The translations under genes and the position numbers were made by a program. A model generated the notes under the pieces. That model ran no database searches and was not told where the DNA came from. It was given only the letters and a program-made list of their open reading frames with translations. From Leptodontidium sp. MPI-SDFR-AT-0119 (lineage: Eukaryota; Ascomycota; Leotiomycetes; Helotiales; Leptodontidiaceae): a DNA stretch of 64,000 nt. Below, in pieces: positions 43,948 to 54,661 of this stretch (its first letter is position 1; each line of letters opens with the position of its first letter). The stretch covers positions 868,001 to 932,000 of the forward strand of contig JAHLEZ010000013.1 of NCBI GenBank assembly GCA_020726505.1, in the 5' to 3' direction.

Positions 43948-44616
43948 ATCATGGAATGATGATCGGAGCTCAGTAGAGGTTGGTAGGGTAGGGAGAGGAC
44001 AGGGCCTGAAGGGATAGGGAGGGTGGAGGGGTATACCAGCGAGGAGGAAAGTGTGGGGAGAAAGAATTTGAGTGGAGGCACCTCGGAGAGTGGTGAGGGA
44101 AGGAAAAGTAAACAGTGTTCGTTGGCGTATATGATTTCTTTGGTTGTACTTATAGGTCATCAATGCGATTGCCAATTCGTACTCAGGCTCTTCGCCAATC
44201 TAACAAGTCTCAGCGTGTTATATATTTTTTATTTTATGAAATCATCGATTGTTCTATCTGCTGTACTGCTGACTGCTTTTGGCAGAGTATATCTGCAATC
44301 TAATCCGTGTCGCTCTAAAAATCGTCTCATGCCTAGTTAGTGGCCAGGGAGTTAGTTCTTCAAACCAATCCATATTCACCGTGCTACTCCCACCCTCCAT
44401 CTAGACTGGCGAAAACGGACTTGAAACAAATCGCGATCGAAATCAACGCCCTCGCAGAAAAAAGCCACATGTCACGAAATCCCTTGACCCACAATCCCCG
44501 GGTTTCGCTTCATCGAAATCCAGACAGCCGCGTGAAACTCTCGAACTCCCGAACCGTCAACTTCGCAACCTCCAAGGTATCTTTCGATGTCACGGCTCGC
44601 GAAGTCTAACCTCATC
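43948..44616. other. Convergent spacer
   Basis: Between BAP31-like (+) and the first DUF7918-like gene (-). Presumed 3-prime UTRs; short frames show no domain content. Confidence 0.4.
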
Positions 44617-46065
44617 TCAACGCTGTCTTTGTAGGACAAACAGTCCCTCGCCATGCTCACTGGCTTCTCCGATGGCACGGCCTCTCTCCGAGTCTCCATC
44701 ACCTCCAGCAGCGGCTTCTTCCTCTCTCTCTTTGTCTTCGTTGTAACTGGTGAGATCAACCACGCCATTCTTGTCGACTTTGAGTTTCTTCCCTTTCCTC
44801 TCTTCCGCATCGCTTAAACCTCGCTTCTCGCCTCTCTCCTTCTTAACCTTCGTCGACTTGCCTCTGTTGGTGGTGCTCCGCTTAAAGCTACCACCTCCGT
44901 TCTCTCTGCGATGCTTGTTGATCATCTCGCGAAGCTGTTCGTAGGTCGGTTCAGGCATCTCTCGCGAAGCTGATCCTTCTCGGGATGATGAGGGAGTCGG
45001 AGATGGGCCGCGAGAGGATGGCGGTGGGGTTGGAGAAGGATCGCGAGGGATAACGTGCATCTGCTTGAGGGAATCTATACCAAGTATAAGTGGGCTATCA
45101 TCCAGTACGCATGACTAAATTGGAGATACATACCAAGGTCACGATAGATGAATCTGAATACAGCCAAAGGGTAATCCTCTCCATCCTTCTTCTCGGTGCG
45201 GAAGACAGGGCCTCGCGCCGTCTTCTTAGCTTTTCCTAGACTGATGCCCAAGTTAGTGAGTGAACTTGACGACGGTAATCTTACATTCAAGATCTCAGCC
45301 AAAGTCCTGAGAGGATTAACGAACATTGCCGCGTGGGACTTGGCGGTTCCTTTCACAGCCATCTCAGACACATTAGCTTCGTCCCTCTTGAGGAATCCGT
45401 CCTTAGGAACCACGATCGTCGGTCCACCAGATCTGCCAGCACTGGCATTGTAGACCTTGATAACGATAGTGCCCTTCCCCTCCATACGGGCCTTTTGGCG
45501 CTTGATAGTCTTGCTTTCCGTGAAATCAGAGCCTGGATAGAGACACATTATATGTCAGTCTTGCATCTACTCGTCGCTCCTTTCCCCTGAGTTCGAAGCA
45601 AATACAGATTATGCATTAAGTCAGTAAGTAAGGAGACTTAAATTTTGACTTACTAGTCTGGATCTTCAAAAACGAGAACTCCCTCACAGTACAAGCCCTC
45701 CCCTTCCCATTCTTCGGACCAGCAAGCACATCCACCCACTCGGCGCCATCAGGGTGTTTCTTGAACCACGGCCGGGCGCATATGAGCGACCAGACTAGAA
45801 TTCCATCGACCTCACAATCCATGGTCAGCTTAGCATGGGCCATGTTTGCGTGGCCCAGAGGTCGGCCGACTCTCATCCGGATGCTGAAGTTCTGCCCGGC
45901 TTGCGACTCGATGTATTTTGATACCGTGTGCTTGATCTGGTAGGCTCGGATGGCGTTATTTTCGTGCGAGACTTGGATTTCGTCTGGGTCGGGGTATTCT
46001 GTGGCGGGCTCGCCGTTGATGAGGATCTCGGCTGTGAGGCCGTCAACGATGTTGAGGACTGCCAT
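44617..46065 (-). CDS. DUF7918-like protein, copy 1, with C-terminal SIM-like motif
   Basis: Exons 46065-45654, 45532-45134 and 45074-44617 give about 422 residues. The start MAVLNIVDGLTAEILINGEP and the pattern of the first 270 residues (two beta-rich stretches around KHTVSKYIESQAGQNFSIRM and FRFIYRDLG) match the fungal family I know as DUF7918; that name is from memory. A possible 44-base intron inside exon 2 (near 45250) is left unspliced because the frame is open and splicing would break it. The C-terminal third is disordered (SPTPPPSSRGPSPTPSSSRE), with Lys-rich nuclear-signal-like ERKGKKLKVDKN immediately before VVDLTSYNEDKE, a SUMO-interaction-type motif (hydrophobic-V-D-L-T followed by acids). 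A nuclear SUMO-binding role is an inference. A paralogue is the next gene upstream on the same strand. Confidence 0.72.
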
Positions 46066-47286
46066 GTTGTGTGTTGGTTTTAGTACCCTGAATTCCCGTG
46101 GGAGTTTGTGGAGAAGATGATGGATAAGGAGTAGGTACTGATTGTGGTGAATTGAATGTCTTCGGTATTAAAGAGGAAAGTGAGGCGGTAATTGGTGAGA
46201 CCTCTCAGGATATCAAGGCGAGATTGTCTAGTAGGAAACTTGTTGTCAGCTATGGTCTGTCTCAAGGCAGTAAAAGGTGAGTAAGAGTTAAGGTTGTAAA
46301 CATGAGGTTGGGGAGAAAATATAAGTATGGAACTTGAGTTGTCAAAGGACAATGGATCAGCCGCGATAGCAGCACCGTGACCGTTGTCTCCAGAGGTGAT
46401 GATCAAGCTATGTGCAGTGTGAAGATAGTCGCACAAGGGTATAATACTTACTTTCTTCAAGAGAATTGAAGGTGGCGGTGGATATTCGAGTGTTTTACTG
46501 AGTGTGCTTCTTACTTTGACCCTGAAATGATAGAGTTTTTGGTTGATTATATTTGAAGGTTGTAGTTGTGAGGTAACGAAAGAAGTAGCCCCCGACGTGA
46601 AGATTGATGAAGATTGCGGGTCCGGAGAAAGTGCAATGTTGTTGGTCTTTAAAGTAGTGAATGCAAAGCGTTAAGGTAAATGGGATAGTTTGAGACTGCC
46701 TAACTGCGTTGAAGAAGTGGGTGCAGTGGAACGGAAGGAGATATGTGATGCTCCTTCAACAGAATAGCAGGAATTGGCTATATGTCATTTCTCACTTAAG
46801 AAAGAGCACTGAGAAGTAATGGCGCAATTAACAATTAAATTATGCTGAATTTATTGTGCAAAGAGAGGTAATTTGGTGGCAAAATTAAGCCGTAATTACA
46901 GAGTCTTGGAAAATACTCTTTAAAACTTTAGCGAAGTAAACAATGCCTTGATAAGTATAACACTTGGGACCCGGCTACCGCCGTGTCTGATAATCAGCAT
47001 CATATGAGCTATCACAGCCAAGGTCGTTTGAAGTGAGCTTTATTGGTACGCGAAAGCACAATAGCTTATGTGCTTAGACTGAGCGTAGCATAAAAGAAAA
47101 CAATATCAGAAGTAGTTACCCCAACCTCTCAAGCTATTCCTCAGAGGTATTCACTATACGCAATTTCGCAGTTCGCAGTAATCGCACGCCATCCATATCC
47201 CCCAAAAGAACAAGAACCACTTTAACGCCGTCAAAGGTCAGAAAACCGGAAAACACAATCAAATATCAAGCATTCATCCCAGCGCC
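46066..47286. other. Spacer between the DUF7918-like paralogues
   Basis: About 1.2 kb. The ORF at 46080-46460 on the minus strand has no domain content and overlaps the presumed promoter of copy 1. Nothing else seen. Confidence 0.4.
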
Positions 47287-48644
47287 CTATTCAACCATGA
47301 TGGCATCCTTCTCATCGTCGGAAGTAAGATCAATGATAGTGGTCACCTTGAGCTTCTTCATCTTCTGTTTCTTGGCGACTGGGGCCGCGGCAGTTCCCTC
47401 ATCATCCAGATGTTCCCGCTTGACAGTTGTGGGAGCGACCTTCTCATTCTTGACGGTGGATTCTGGCTTCATGGCGGCCTTTGACTTCGGCTTGATAGAC
47501 TTCGTCTTTTCTGCAGTAGTAGCACCCTGCGGAGTAGGGGCCATCTGTTCGAGTAATATCAGTAAAGGTTTATTCCAGAGAAGACTAAGATGTTCTCACA
47601 CTCAGTCTATGCAGACGCATGAATATCTCCTTATCCTCCTTCTGTTGGCGCTCGAATTCCTCCATGGTAGCTAGGCGTCCAAATGTAGGATCCAAGGCAA
47701 TTGGGCTACGAACGGTGGCATCAGACTCGAGCTCTGAATCTGGCTCCAGGGTAGGGGATCCTGGAATGACCAACAGCGACTTCAGTGCGTCTGAATAGAG
47801 AATCGATCAGCAGACTTCCTGATTCATTTTGTAGTGTACTCACTGCGCGATCGGTACTTGAATTTGAATATTGCGAGTGGAAAGTTGAGACCATCCACCT
47901 TCTCGATGGACCAGGCTTCAACAGGTTTTCCGGACTTTGGAGTTCCCAACCTGTTGCGTGGCGTCAGTCCCAAAACACTATCCGGGGTACAAAAGTAACC
48001 TACGAAATGCCATGCGATTGGCCATTCTTGACCACAGCCTTCGTATGATACTTTGCCTCGTAATTGGTCTCTGCAAATCTCGTGGGAGTGTAAACGTCGC
48101 TCTTAACCGCAAGGCTTGCTCGATAGACCTTTACAACGATCTCTCCAACATTTCCAATCGCCTCGATATGCTTCCCGATGGCGGCTTTAGATACGTCATC
48201 ACCTGCCGCAAAGTATTAGCAAGTGAAAATTCGAGTTGAGAGATATCACACGCCTGAGTCAATTGCTGAAAATTTCAGAGGCAGAACAGTAGATGTTTCT
48301 CCATCGACCATGGCTAGCAAGCCTTCGACTACCCTCTTCCATTCCAGGTTCTTGTAAGCTTCTTTGGACATAAGAGGCTTTCTGATTAGTTGTCCATCCG
48401 CAAAGATGTAAAAGACGATAGTAGGTGAATCCATCTCGTATGGCTCGGTGACAACGAGATTGATCGTGAAGGAATCGCCTGTAGTAGCTTGGATGAATTT
48501 GGTTATGGTGCACGCCTCTTGATGCGCAATAACGGCGGGGTCCTCGTGGTGGATTTGACCATTCTCAGCCTCGTACTCTTTGAGCACGTTACCATCAACG
48601 CAGATGGTGATTCGAACGCCAGGAAGACCGTTCAGTACCGCCAT
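47287..48644 (-). CDS. DUF7918-like protein, copy 2, with C-terminal SIM motif
   Basis: Five exons: 48644-48254, 48202-48004, 47950-47844, 47790-47600 and 47544-47287, about 381 residues. MAVLNGLPGVRITICVDGNV parallels copy 1, as do EACTITKFIQATTGDSFTIN and the later FPLAIFKFKYRSR segment. The first intron keeps frame only with a GC donor (CAG|GCGTGT) and the CAG acceptor; no GT donor nearby works. The last exon is Lys-rich (KKQKMKKLK) and ends in TIIDLTSDDEKDAIMVE, which contains a canonical SUMO-interaction motif (IIDLT with acidic flank). Both paralogues thus keep the same order: globular domain, basic nuclear-type patch, SIM. Copy 2 is shorter in the linker. Function unknown. Confidence 0.72.
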
Positions 48645-49130
48645 TGTTGCAGTATGGTCGTCGGAGCTGCGGAATCACCGTTATTAGTATTGAAAGTGAG
48701 TTGGTGTCCAACCAACAATAATACTAAAGATGAAGTGATTACCGAGAGCAAACATATCCTCAAGAGAAAGCTGAAATATAGGCAAATGATTGAAGGGAGC
48801 CAGTTAGATTTCCGTAAGAGGGGAATCTCAAGGAACAAATGTGATTCTATAGCGTTGTTGTGATACGAAGCAGAAGAGCGCGTTGAACAAGTAAATGGAT
48901 TATTAAATCTCCCCGAGAAAGCAACTCACTTTATTAGGCAATCTTGAGATCTCGAAGGCGCTAACCCTTACGCTAAACTTTAATACCTTCTTTCTACCAC
49001 ATGTAAATAGATTCTTCTCGAAGGTGAGGTTATGAACCCTTGGCGTAGGTTGGATTCCTAGCAGGGTCAGCCTCATCAGCAAATCTCCAATTTCAGCTGT
49101 GACGTTAAACTACCTTGGTTTGCTGAATTC
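48645..49130. other. Spacer upstream of DUF7918-like copy 2
   Basis: About 490 bases including its promoter and the 3-prime flank of the Zn2Cys6 gene. Nothing recognised. Confidence 0.4.
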
Positions 49131-50963
49131 TCAACCCATCGTTCCACTGCCACCAAAATCACCCATCGAATACACCTCCCCCATCCCAGTCATGCCCTGA
49201 AAATTCGACATATACCACGGATCCAGCAACATATCCCAATTAATGTCCAAGCCATTCAAATCCGCCGGCGCATCCCCTCGGCCCTCTCCCACATCAGCAA
49301 CTTCCAACATCCCCAACTCAAGCCTCTTCTTGCGCATCGAATCCCTCAGCAGGACTTTCGCCGTATTGACAGCCTCCTGAGCCATATGCGTGCCTAGCAA
49401 CCTAGCTATCTTCTCGAGAATTCCCATCGCGTTGGCGACGTTGGAGAGACTCTCTGCTGTATCGAGAGCTAGGAGGACGCAAACGTATTGGAAGACTGTG
49501 CAGAGTACGTTCCACCAGAATTTGTTCTCCTCGGCTAACTTCAGCGCAGCAGTGATAGCCACGTTCCCGATATCGATCAACTTCAACACATCCGGCTTTT
49601 CTATACTGAGTTTGAGTAGCCGGTGATGTCGATATAACGACATACATAGATCCGCTTTTGACATAGAGACGAACGGATGTGTGTCGGGTATCTGCTTCGC
49701 CTTTTCCAACGTCCCATGCAGATTGAGATCATGGCCGTCTGCGGGATCTCGCGGTACGAGCTCGACGATAGTATGCAGTTGAAATCGAGGATCATTTGGA
49801 GGATACCTCGGGACTTTGCAGGTGATGTTCGGCAGCGTGATGCCAGAGCGGCCATACTCGTAAGACACCATCATGTTGTTCCTCCAGGCCGTCCAAAAAA
49901 TCCTCCGCACTAACTCGCAGAGTCCCTCGCTTTTCAACGTGCTATGTGCAGTCTCAGGTTCCGTGAGTGCGATATGATCGATTTCCATATGCAACCCCGT
50001 GGCTTCTGCAAGATGTATAGTAGTACAACTCGCGAGCCACGCTAGATGAGGCCGAGTCGTCGCTCTGAGATATAACGTCCGCAATATCCACGCAGAGACA
50101 TGATCGATAGTAGGCTGGAAAGTCGGATCCTCTAGAATGCCTTTCGCATGCAACACCAACTCTGCTTCTCTAGGAGATCCAAGTCTGGCCGAGAAGAACG
50201 ACCCTAAAGCCGCAACGCCCGCCATGATCGCCTCAAAGATCGACGCTGGACCACTTTGATTCCAGAACTGCTCCACATTCTGCATGAAAAGCTGTTGGTC
50301 AAACGCTACGAAAAGCGGATGTACAGTCTCGAAATACACATCCGCATATCTCTTGAAATCTTCTCTCGAGATTAAATCTCGTAGGTCTGCATGAGCGCTC
50401 CCTACTTCCTCGAGACGGATACCGCAATTGTACGCAAATGAATGCACACGCGGCGGATTGGCAGACTGGAAATCAAGACCTAGACTTCGTGGGAAAGCAG
50501 TGACGGAATGCAAGCCCATGAACCTCCTCTTCATCGGATCGAGCAGCACCAACGCAGCAGGAGCCGCTATAGAAGATCTCGCCGAGCTAGGCGTATCTAC
50601 TTCTCTAGCAACAGACGGTCTCGATATAGGACTATAGGGCCGTTCATGAGTTTGAGTCTGGTTCAATGTCACGGGACTATTCCTCGGACCTGAACCTGTA
50701 CCTGGACCGTTGATGTTGTTGCTTGACCCCACTTTTTCAACAAACGCTGCTGTTGGACTGTCATCGTGCGAGAACTGGCATTGGTACCCATACGTCGTGC
50801 ACATAGAGCAAGGGAATTCATTGTCGCATTTGCGCTTGCGTTGCCGGCAGGGTAGACAGGCTTTTCGTGCTCGTTGGCGCTTCCGAGGTGGTTCTTCTGG
50901 GTGTGAACGTGCCTGCGGGTGGGGTGACGGGTTTGGGTTCGGGTTTGGGTTTGACGTCGACAT
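49131..50963 (-). CDS. Zn2Cys6 transcription factor
   Basis: Single-exon frame of 610 residues. The binuclear cluster has Cys 36, 39, 46, 52, 55 and 62 (C-X2-C-X6-C-X5-C-X2-C-X6-C), preceded by the basic stretch PRKRQRARKA. The fungal-specific transcription factor domain fills about residues 190-500 (YFETVHPLFVAFDQQLFMQN, FWTAWRNNMMVSYEYGRSG). An N-terminal NPNPNPNPSPHP dipeptide repeat begins the protein. It binds DNA as a CGG-directed regulator by family; target genes are unknown. The next gene upstream is a DHA2-type exporter transcribed in the same direction, a frequent pairing but not proof of regulation. No introns, which is unusual but not rare in this family. Confidence 0.88.
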   Translation of the reverse strand: MSTSNPNPNPNPSPHPQARSHPEEPPRKRQRARKACLPCRQRKRKCDNEFPCSMCTTYGYQCQFSHDDSPTAAFVEKVGSSNNINGPGTGSGPRNSPVTLNQTQTHERPYSPISRPSVAREVDTPSSARSSIAAPAALVLLDPMKRRFMGLHSVTAFPRSLGLDFQSANPPRVHSFAYNCGIRLEEVGSAHADLRDLISREDFKRYADVYFETVHPLFVAFDQQLFMQNVEQFWNQSGPASIFEAIMAGVAALGSFFSARLGSPREAELVLHAKGILEDPTFQPTIDHVSAWILRTLYLRATTRPHLAWLASCTTIHLAEATGLHMEIDHIALTEPETAHSTLKSEGLCELVRRIFWTAWRNNMMVSYEYGRSGITLPNITCKVPRYPPNDPRFQLHTIVELVPRDPADGHDLNLHGTLEKAKQIPDTHPFVSMSKADLCMSLYRHHRLLKLSIEKPDVLKLIDIGNVAITAALKLAEENKFWWNVLCTVFQYVCVLLALDTAESLSNVANAMGILEKIARLLGTHMAQEAVNTAKVLLRDSMRKKRLELGMLEVADVGEGRGDAPADLNGLDINWDMLLDPWYMSNFQGMTGMGEVYSMGDFGGSGTMG

Positions 50964-51635
50964 TGCGACTTGTCTTCAACGCCGCAGTAAAACTCTTGAT
51001 CTATAGGTAGTTATCGATAAAGTTTCTTTTCAGATAGGTGGGCTGGGGTAGATGGACCTACCTTGACTTGGTGCGGACGGATGCGGCTTTAGATAATTGA
51101 GATGCAAAACTTCATCTCATGGATGTTTGGCGAAAGGAGAAATCTCGGTTGTTCCATCCGCTGCGTCGGAAGTCAGGGGCAATCGCGCGCTAGTGAGACC
51201 CACTAAAACACTACTTGTTGGACATCAGAATATCGAAGGTTGGGCGATATTTAAGTTTCTGTTAGATAGATAAAATTCGAATTCAGATGATTACAAAGTA
51301 TGGTTTCCACTTCGGTCTTGGAGCCCCTTCTTGAAATCAAAACCTCACAGTATTTCAACATGCACGAATATCGTCACGGAGGTAGCTGGTTAGCGAGGAA
51401 GAAGTAAATAAGATCAGCTTTGAATTTCGCTGTTAGAGGCGAGGCACTATTTTGAAGCCATACAAGCACTCTATCAAAAGATATCGCAGACGAATTCCAG
51501 ATCAGTAGTAAATAAAAATCAAGAACCTTTTACAGCCGTTGCAAAGCTCCTCACGTTACCGAATGACTTAACAACCTCATGACGCTGTCAAAATTGCATG
51601 AAGACACACTCAGAGACTTCAATAATACAAAGCTC
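50964..51635. other. Promoter region of the Zn2Cys6 gene
   Basis: About 670 bases between two same-strand genes. Nothing recognised beyond the expected leader. Confidence 0.4.
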
Positions 51636-53402
51636 CTAAATCCCACGACCTTTCACCACTCTCTTCCTTTCTCTCAACTGACTCCCCCCAAAAAGCACCG
51701 AAACACAAATCCCTAACCCTGCAAGTCCAATACCCATGTACCACGCCCCCCTATACCCCTTCAAAATATGCTCTCCCCCATCGTTGACTCTACTCTCAAT
51801 AGTCCCCGCGAAGCCTAATCCAATACTAACCGAGTAATTAATTACCGTATTCACCAAACTGGCAGCCACGCCCTGATGTTCCTTGGGCATATGATCACTA
51901 AGCAGGATCGTCGCAGCGGGGAAGCTCATATCCATCCCCCAAGGCATGATACAGATCGAGATGAAGGTCTGTGCCCAGTATGTCTGCTTCACGGGCGCCG
52001 TGGCCATGAGGATTAGTCCGGTGGTGAAGGCTGTCATAGCGACCATCATCACGACCGAGGGGCCAACGCGGTGCAAAATGTGACCTGTCGTGAGAGCAGC
52101 TGCCAACCCAGAGAAAGCACAGGGTATGAACTGCGCGCTGGCGAGGAGCGGTGACGTATGTCTGAGTTCTTCAAGGAATTGCCAGCTGTAGAAGACCCAG
52201 ATACCGAAACTGCTCCATCCAGCGGCCATACATCCCAACACAAACGCCGTATCCCTCGTCAAAGCCTCCACTGGGAGAAGAGGATGCGAAGCTCTCGATT
52301 CAATCCAAGTAAACAGAGCGAGGAAGACGAACCCCACAATAAGAAGAGCGTATGTATATGGCGTCGACCAACCCACCACCGGTCCTTGATTCCAAGCAAA
52401 ATTCACCAGCACCAAAGCCAACACGCCAGTCACGCAACCGAATCCATCAACCCTCTCCCACATTCCAAACCCATCATCCTCCAGAACCGGCTTCGGCGTG
52501 TCCGGAATAACGCAATACCCCACCCCGCCCATCCCGAAGCACAGAATACCCATACACCAAAACGCCCACGGCCACCACACCACCTGCGCAAACAGCGACG
52601 CGAAGACCGCACCGAGGACAAACCCTGACGGCGCAGTGGCCCCGAAAATGCTAAAGATCATCTCCTTCCTCCTTCCCTGCGGGTACGTCCTCCCCAGGAT
52701 AGCCAGCGCGTTAGGGAGGAGGAACGCAGGTCCAATTCCCTGCATACCTCTACAGACATCGAAAAACACAGGACTGTGTCTCACAAACACCGCGAATCCG
52801 GCGAGGAGACTCCAGATCCCGTACCAGATCCAGCCGGCGACGAAGAAGCGCTTGTGCCCGTACAGATCGCCCAGCCGGCCGGCGATGAGGATGAATGTCC
52901 CTACGGTGAGGGAGTATGCGGCTGGGAACCAGGACATCTCGCCTGCTGCTGAGGAGACGCCGAAGGAGGCGCCGATGATGTGGAGGGGCGCGATGGCTTG
53001 GCCTAGGGAGGCTTGGGTGAAGAGTTGGGCCATGCAGAGGATGCCTACGAATGCTGCTTCTCGGGGGAGGGAGGCGGGGTGTTGGATGTGGCTTTGGACT
53101 GGGTAGAGAGAGGATGCGCGACGGGATGGTGGGCGTGCTTCTTTTTCTGTGTTGTCGTTTTCGTTTTGGTTGTTTTCGCCGTCGTGAAGACTTGCTGTGT
53201 AGGGTGTTTCGATGTCGGAATCTTCTAGTCGTGGAGTGTATCCTGCTTCGACTTTCTGGTGCTCGATTATTGATGGTGGGTAGGAGGGGATAACTGTTGT
53301 TGCTGCGCCTGACATGGGCGTTTCTGGCTCTTTTTCAACGTCGAAATCCATCGTGCTGTGTGGTGATGCCATTGCTGGATTTGTGTTCGTGGAGACGAAC
53401 AT
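51636..53402 (-). CDS. DHA2-family MFS transporter (Atr1/Amf1-like)
   Basis: Single-exon frame of 588 residues. Residues 1 to about 110 are a hydrophilic tail. About fourteen membrane segments follow. LGDLYGHKRFF is the MFS loop 2-3 motif, RGMQGIGPAFLLPNALAILG is the DHA2-type helix 4 to 5 segment, and GATAPSGFVLGAVFASLFAQ is the antiporter motif C region (G-x3-G-P/A-x2-G-G-like). It resembles yeast Atr1/Amf1, which export aminotriazole, boron or ammonium, rather than the large drug-pump groups. Substrate cannot be read from sequence. The start used is the first ATG; MASPHSTMDF 10 codons downstream is an alternative. Confidence 0.88.
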   Translation of the reverse strand: MFVSTNTNPAMASPHSTMDFDVEKEPETPMSGAATTVIPSYPPSIIEHQKVEAGYTPRLEDSDIETPYTASLHDGENNQNENDNTEKEARPPSRRASSLYPVQSHIQHPASLPREAAFVGILCMAQLFTQASLGQAIAPLHIIGASFGVSSAAGEMSWFPAAYSLTVGTFILIAGRLGDLYGHKRFFVAGWIWYGIWSLLAGFAVFVRHSPVFFDVCRGMQGIGPAFLLPNALAILGRTYPQGRRKEMIFSIFGATAPSGFVLGAVFASLFAQVVWWPWAFWCMGILCFGMGGVGYCVIPDTPKPVLEDDGFGMWERVDGFGCVTGVLALVLVNFAWNQGPVVGWSTPYTYALLIVGFVFLALFTWIESRASHPLLPVEALTRDTAFVLGCMAAGWSSFGIWVFYSWQFLEELRHTSPLLASAQFIPCAFSGLAAALTTGHILHRVGPSVVMMVAMTAFTTGLILMATAPVKQTYWAQTFISICIMPWGMDMSFPAATILLSDHMPKEHQGVAASLVNTVINYSVSIGLGFAGTIESRVNDGGEHILKGYRGAWYMGIGLAGLGICVSVLFGGSQLRERKRVVKGRGI

Positions 53403-54661
53403 TTTGTCTTCGCATTCGCCGTCACTCCTTTCTAAGAATCAAATCCCACCCAAGAAGAAAATTAATGAAGATGCGGAACGATGTCAACAAACTCTCAAGC
53501 GAAACCGAAAAAGGGGAAGCGAAGGGATTCTCGCTCAATCACGTGTCTCCCTCAAAAACTCCAGTCCAACTCGAGAACCTGTTGTACTTTTTTTTACCTA
53601 TCTCGCGGGACGTCCATCCTAAGTACCTCCGAACACTGCCTTACAAATAGCGATTGCTCAAACACATAAGCCAGAATAAAATTGGGGATCAGGTTACGTA
53701 GTGGAGTCTGGTTGCACATGCACAAGGCGAGAGCGCTTTGGTGGAGTGCGATTCCCTCCGCAGTGTCCGCAATAGCCGATGGTAGAGGACTCGCTTTTCT
53801 TTTGGTCCGCTTGGCCTTGCGATTTAAGGATAGATAGATAGATGATCGGGTGATCAGGCAGCATTGTTCGCTCACTCTGTTTTTCGTTTCTTGTTGAAGA
53901 CTCTTGAGTTGTTCGAGTCGAGTTGTTGAATTCTTGACTTTCACTCTTGCGTACCTGGAGCTAGTCGAATAGTCATGGTATTGATTGGTATTAGTCTTGG
54001 TACCACAAGACGTTGCTAGAATTAGATGCGGCGGATCAATGTCGTGCTACTTCGTAACCGTTGCGGCTGATTTTAAAGACATCGGCGTCATTACTCGTAC
54101 CTCCTCTGATGTCTTGGGATTATGGTGTAACCGGTAATAGTCCTCGCAGCGTGACAAAGATTGCAGCTTCTCCCTAAACGTCTTGGACTTCCCGCCACAT
54201 AAGCAAGCAGCAGATATCTCATCACACTCCCTCTACATCTAGCACCAATACCAAGCAGTCAAGTATCACGAAATCAAATCACAGGATCCTTAGCTCTCAG
54301 CTCACTCACCCATTCATCCACTAACACGTAATCCTACAAAGAACGAACAAAAAGTATGCCCAACAAAATCTCGTATTGCAATGAAACGCGCCTCGCTATG
54401 CTTTCTGCGTATCCCACAGTTTGCTGTACTATACAAAACCCCTCTCAAACCAACAAGAGAGTGTTTGAAAGAAGAGAAAGAGAAAGAGAAAGAGAAAAAC
54501 TCCAATCGCTGGTATATGCCGCCTTAAACCTTCCATTCCATCTCATGCCATGAACCCAAAACTCCCCAAAACGTCTCGCTTGCTGCTTGCTTGTTGCTAT
54601 TTTGACTTTTTACAGATAGAGATGAGCAATGCAAACATGTACGCTCTCTTGCATCTCACAC
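53403..54661. other. Intergenic between exporter and lipin gene
   Basis: Promoter of the exporter plus the 3-prime flank of the lipin gene. A GAGAAA purine run at 54473-54497 gives an Arg-Glu translation with no meaning. Nothing else seen. Confidence 0.4.

Noticed and set aside
44341..44616. Short plus-strand ORF before DUF7918-like copy 1
   Set aside because: Largely antisense to the 3-prime flank and end of copy 1, with no recognisable content.
49131..53402. Secondary-metabolite cluster made of the Zn2Cys6 regulator and the exporter
   Set aside because: No backbone synthase or tailoring enzyme lies near; neighbours are housekeeping genes.
54356..54553. Arg/Glu-repeat ORF
   Set aside because: Translation of a GAGAAA purine run; no coding evidence.
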